NCBI GenBank assembly: GCA_963697355.1
Contig: CAVONV010000004.1
Location: 1-64,000, forward strand
Direction: 5' to 3'
DNA: 64,000 nt
Origin: CAVONV01 sp963697355
GTDB lineage: Bacteria > Acidobacteriota > Vicinamibacteria > Marinacidobacterales > DATDRI01
Shown piece after piece: positions 63,473-64,000 of the stretch; position 1 is the first letter of the stretch, and each line of letters starts with the position of its first letter. The position numbers and the translations under genes were made by a program. The notes below the pieces were generated by a model. That model saw only the letters and a list, made by a program, of their open reading frames with translations. It made no database searches and was not told the DNA's origin.

Positions 63473-64000
63473 TCACTCGGGAAACTTGGTACCTAACGCC
63501 CTCTCTAGATTGGCGAAGGCGATGAGAGAATCGGAGTAATATCTGGCATTGACGAGTCTTACGTTCAGAAGGACGCGCTCGCTGTCTAGTAGATCCAGCA
63601 CACCGAGCTGACCCGTTTCGTACGCCGACTCGGTGGAACGGAGCGATTCTTCCGCCTGCGGAATGAGAGCGTTCTCGTACAGGTCGACCTGGTCCCGCAA
63701 TGTCTCGAGGCGAACGACCTGATCCCGGATGGAGAATTCCATTTCGTTGAGAATGTCTGCGTAATTACTGCGCTGTGCGAGCAATGTCTCGGCCGCTTCC
63801 TCAACACCGGCGTCGTACTTGTCTCTCCATATAGGTATGCTGATACCCACCGACAAGCTGAATGCGTTTTTGCCGTTGTCCGGAGGCGGCTGAGCGATCC
63901 CCGCCGGATCACTCCGGTCGCCGACACGGATAAAGCCAGCGCTTACCATGAGATTGGGCCAGTACTCTTTCTTGGCCAAGTCAATGGATTTCTCGCTTCG
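63473..64000 (-). CDS. cusC: CusC/TolC-type outer-membrane efflux protein, 5' end beyond window
   Basis: About 175 C-terminal residues are present, continuing in frame to the window edge (SIDLAKKEYWPNLMVSAGFI). The second outer-membrane-factor repeat is visible: LSVGISIPIWRDKYDAGVEE, NEMEFSIRDQVVRLETLRDQ, VDLYENALIPQAEESLRSTE, SAYETGQLGVLDLLDSERVL. Such proteins form the exit duct of RND pumps. Its stop is eight bases before the cusB start, giving the order cusC-cusB-cusA. Intact as far as it goes. Confidence 0.85.
   Translation of the reverse strand, partial: RSEKSIDLAKKEYWPNLMVSAGFIRVGDRSDPAGIAQPPPDNGKNAFSLSVGISIPIWRDKYDAGVEEAAETLLAQRSNYADILNEMEFSIRDQVVRLETLRDQVDLYENALIPQAEESLRSTESAYETGQLGVLDLLDSERVLLNVRLVNARYYSDSLIAFANLERALGTKFPE

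Overview
The window looks like chromosomal DNA from an environmental, diderm, heterotrophic bacterium, most likely Acidobacteriota or a near relative. This is an inference from family content: a duplicated MacB/FtsX-type 'ADOP' permease, TonB-dependent receptor with an N-terminal carboxypeptidase-regulatory-like domain, many DUF1254/DUF1214 lipoproteins, AsmA, RND metal efflux and type IV pilus/type II secretion ATPase. No rRNA gene is present, so the phylum is not proven. One tRNA gene is present (tRNA-Leu, anticodon CAG, minus strand, 27829-27915).

Layout. 1-4.3 kb: broken ADOP permease, a DUF1254 protein and a small conserved gene. 4.3-11.5 kb: an accessory strip with an IS4-type insertion sequence inside a host gene, decayed and intact toxin-antitoxin loci, a decayed helicase and two copies of a second IS. 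11.5-22.1 kb: envelope genes (AsmA, DUF2959 pair, beta-barrel, metallophosphoesterase, and a tandem array of MetA-type outer-membrane transporters with DUF1254 lipoproteins plus decayed copies), ending in an MscS channel. 22.2-27.9 kb: second accessory strip (AbiE type IV toxin-antitoxin with a perfect palindromic operator, decayed XRE regulator, excisionase-like protein, truncated tyrosine integrase, GIY-YIG protein, palindromic repeats, tRNA-Leu). 28-43.3 kb: RNase R, phoB-phoR, TonB receptor, secreted beta-helix protein, lipoprotein, glycosyltransferase, metallophosphoesterase and PilB/GspE ATPase. 43.6-48.7 kb: glycosyltransferase, two aminotransferases and a divergent MocR regulator. 48.8-57.2 kb: hydrolase, sterol-desaturase-like and PAP2 enzymes, then an ArsR-led arsenic/thiol island (YeeE/YedE, thioredoxin-like, ACR3, ArsP-type permease, P5C-reductase-like). 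57.6-64 kb: zinc-ribbon membrane protein and a damaged cusCBA-type RND efflux operon.

Themes. (1) PhoB-PhoR is followed by TonB receptor, beta-helix protein and metallophosphoesterase, and three of these upstream regions carry TTAAC-like direct repeats at exact 11-bp spacing, suggesting a local phosphate-starvation regulon. (2) A 3-5 kb block shows repeated duplication and decay of a transporter plus DUF1254-lipoprotein unit. (3) Single-base frame breaks occur in many otherwise well-conserved genes (ADOP, DUF2959, MscS, XRE, RNase R, CusA, CusB, zinc-ribbon protein), often at short homopolymers; uncorrected sequencing indels are at least as likely as real gene decay, so 'pseudogene' here means 'reading frame broken in this sequence'. 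(4) A palindromic repeat family with compensatory base changes occurs near 27.6 kb and at 38.2 kb.
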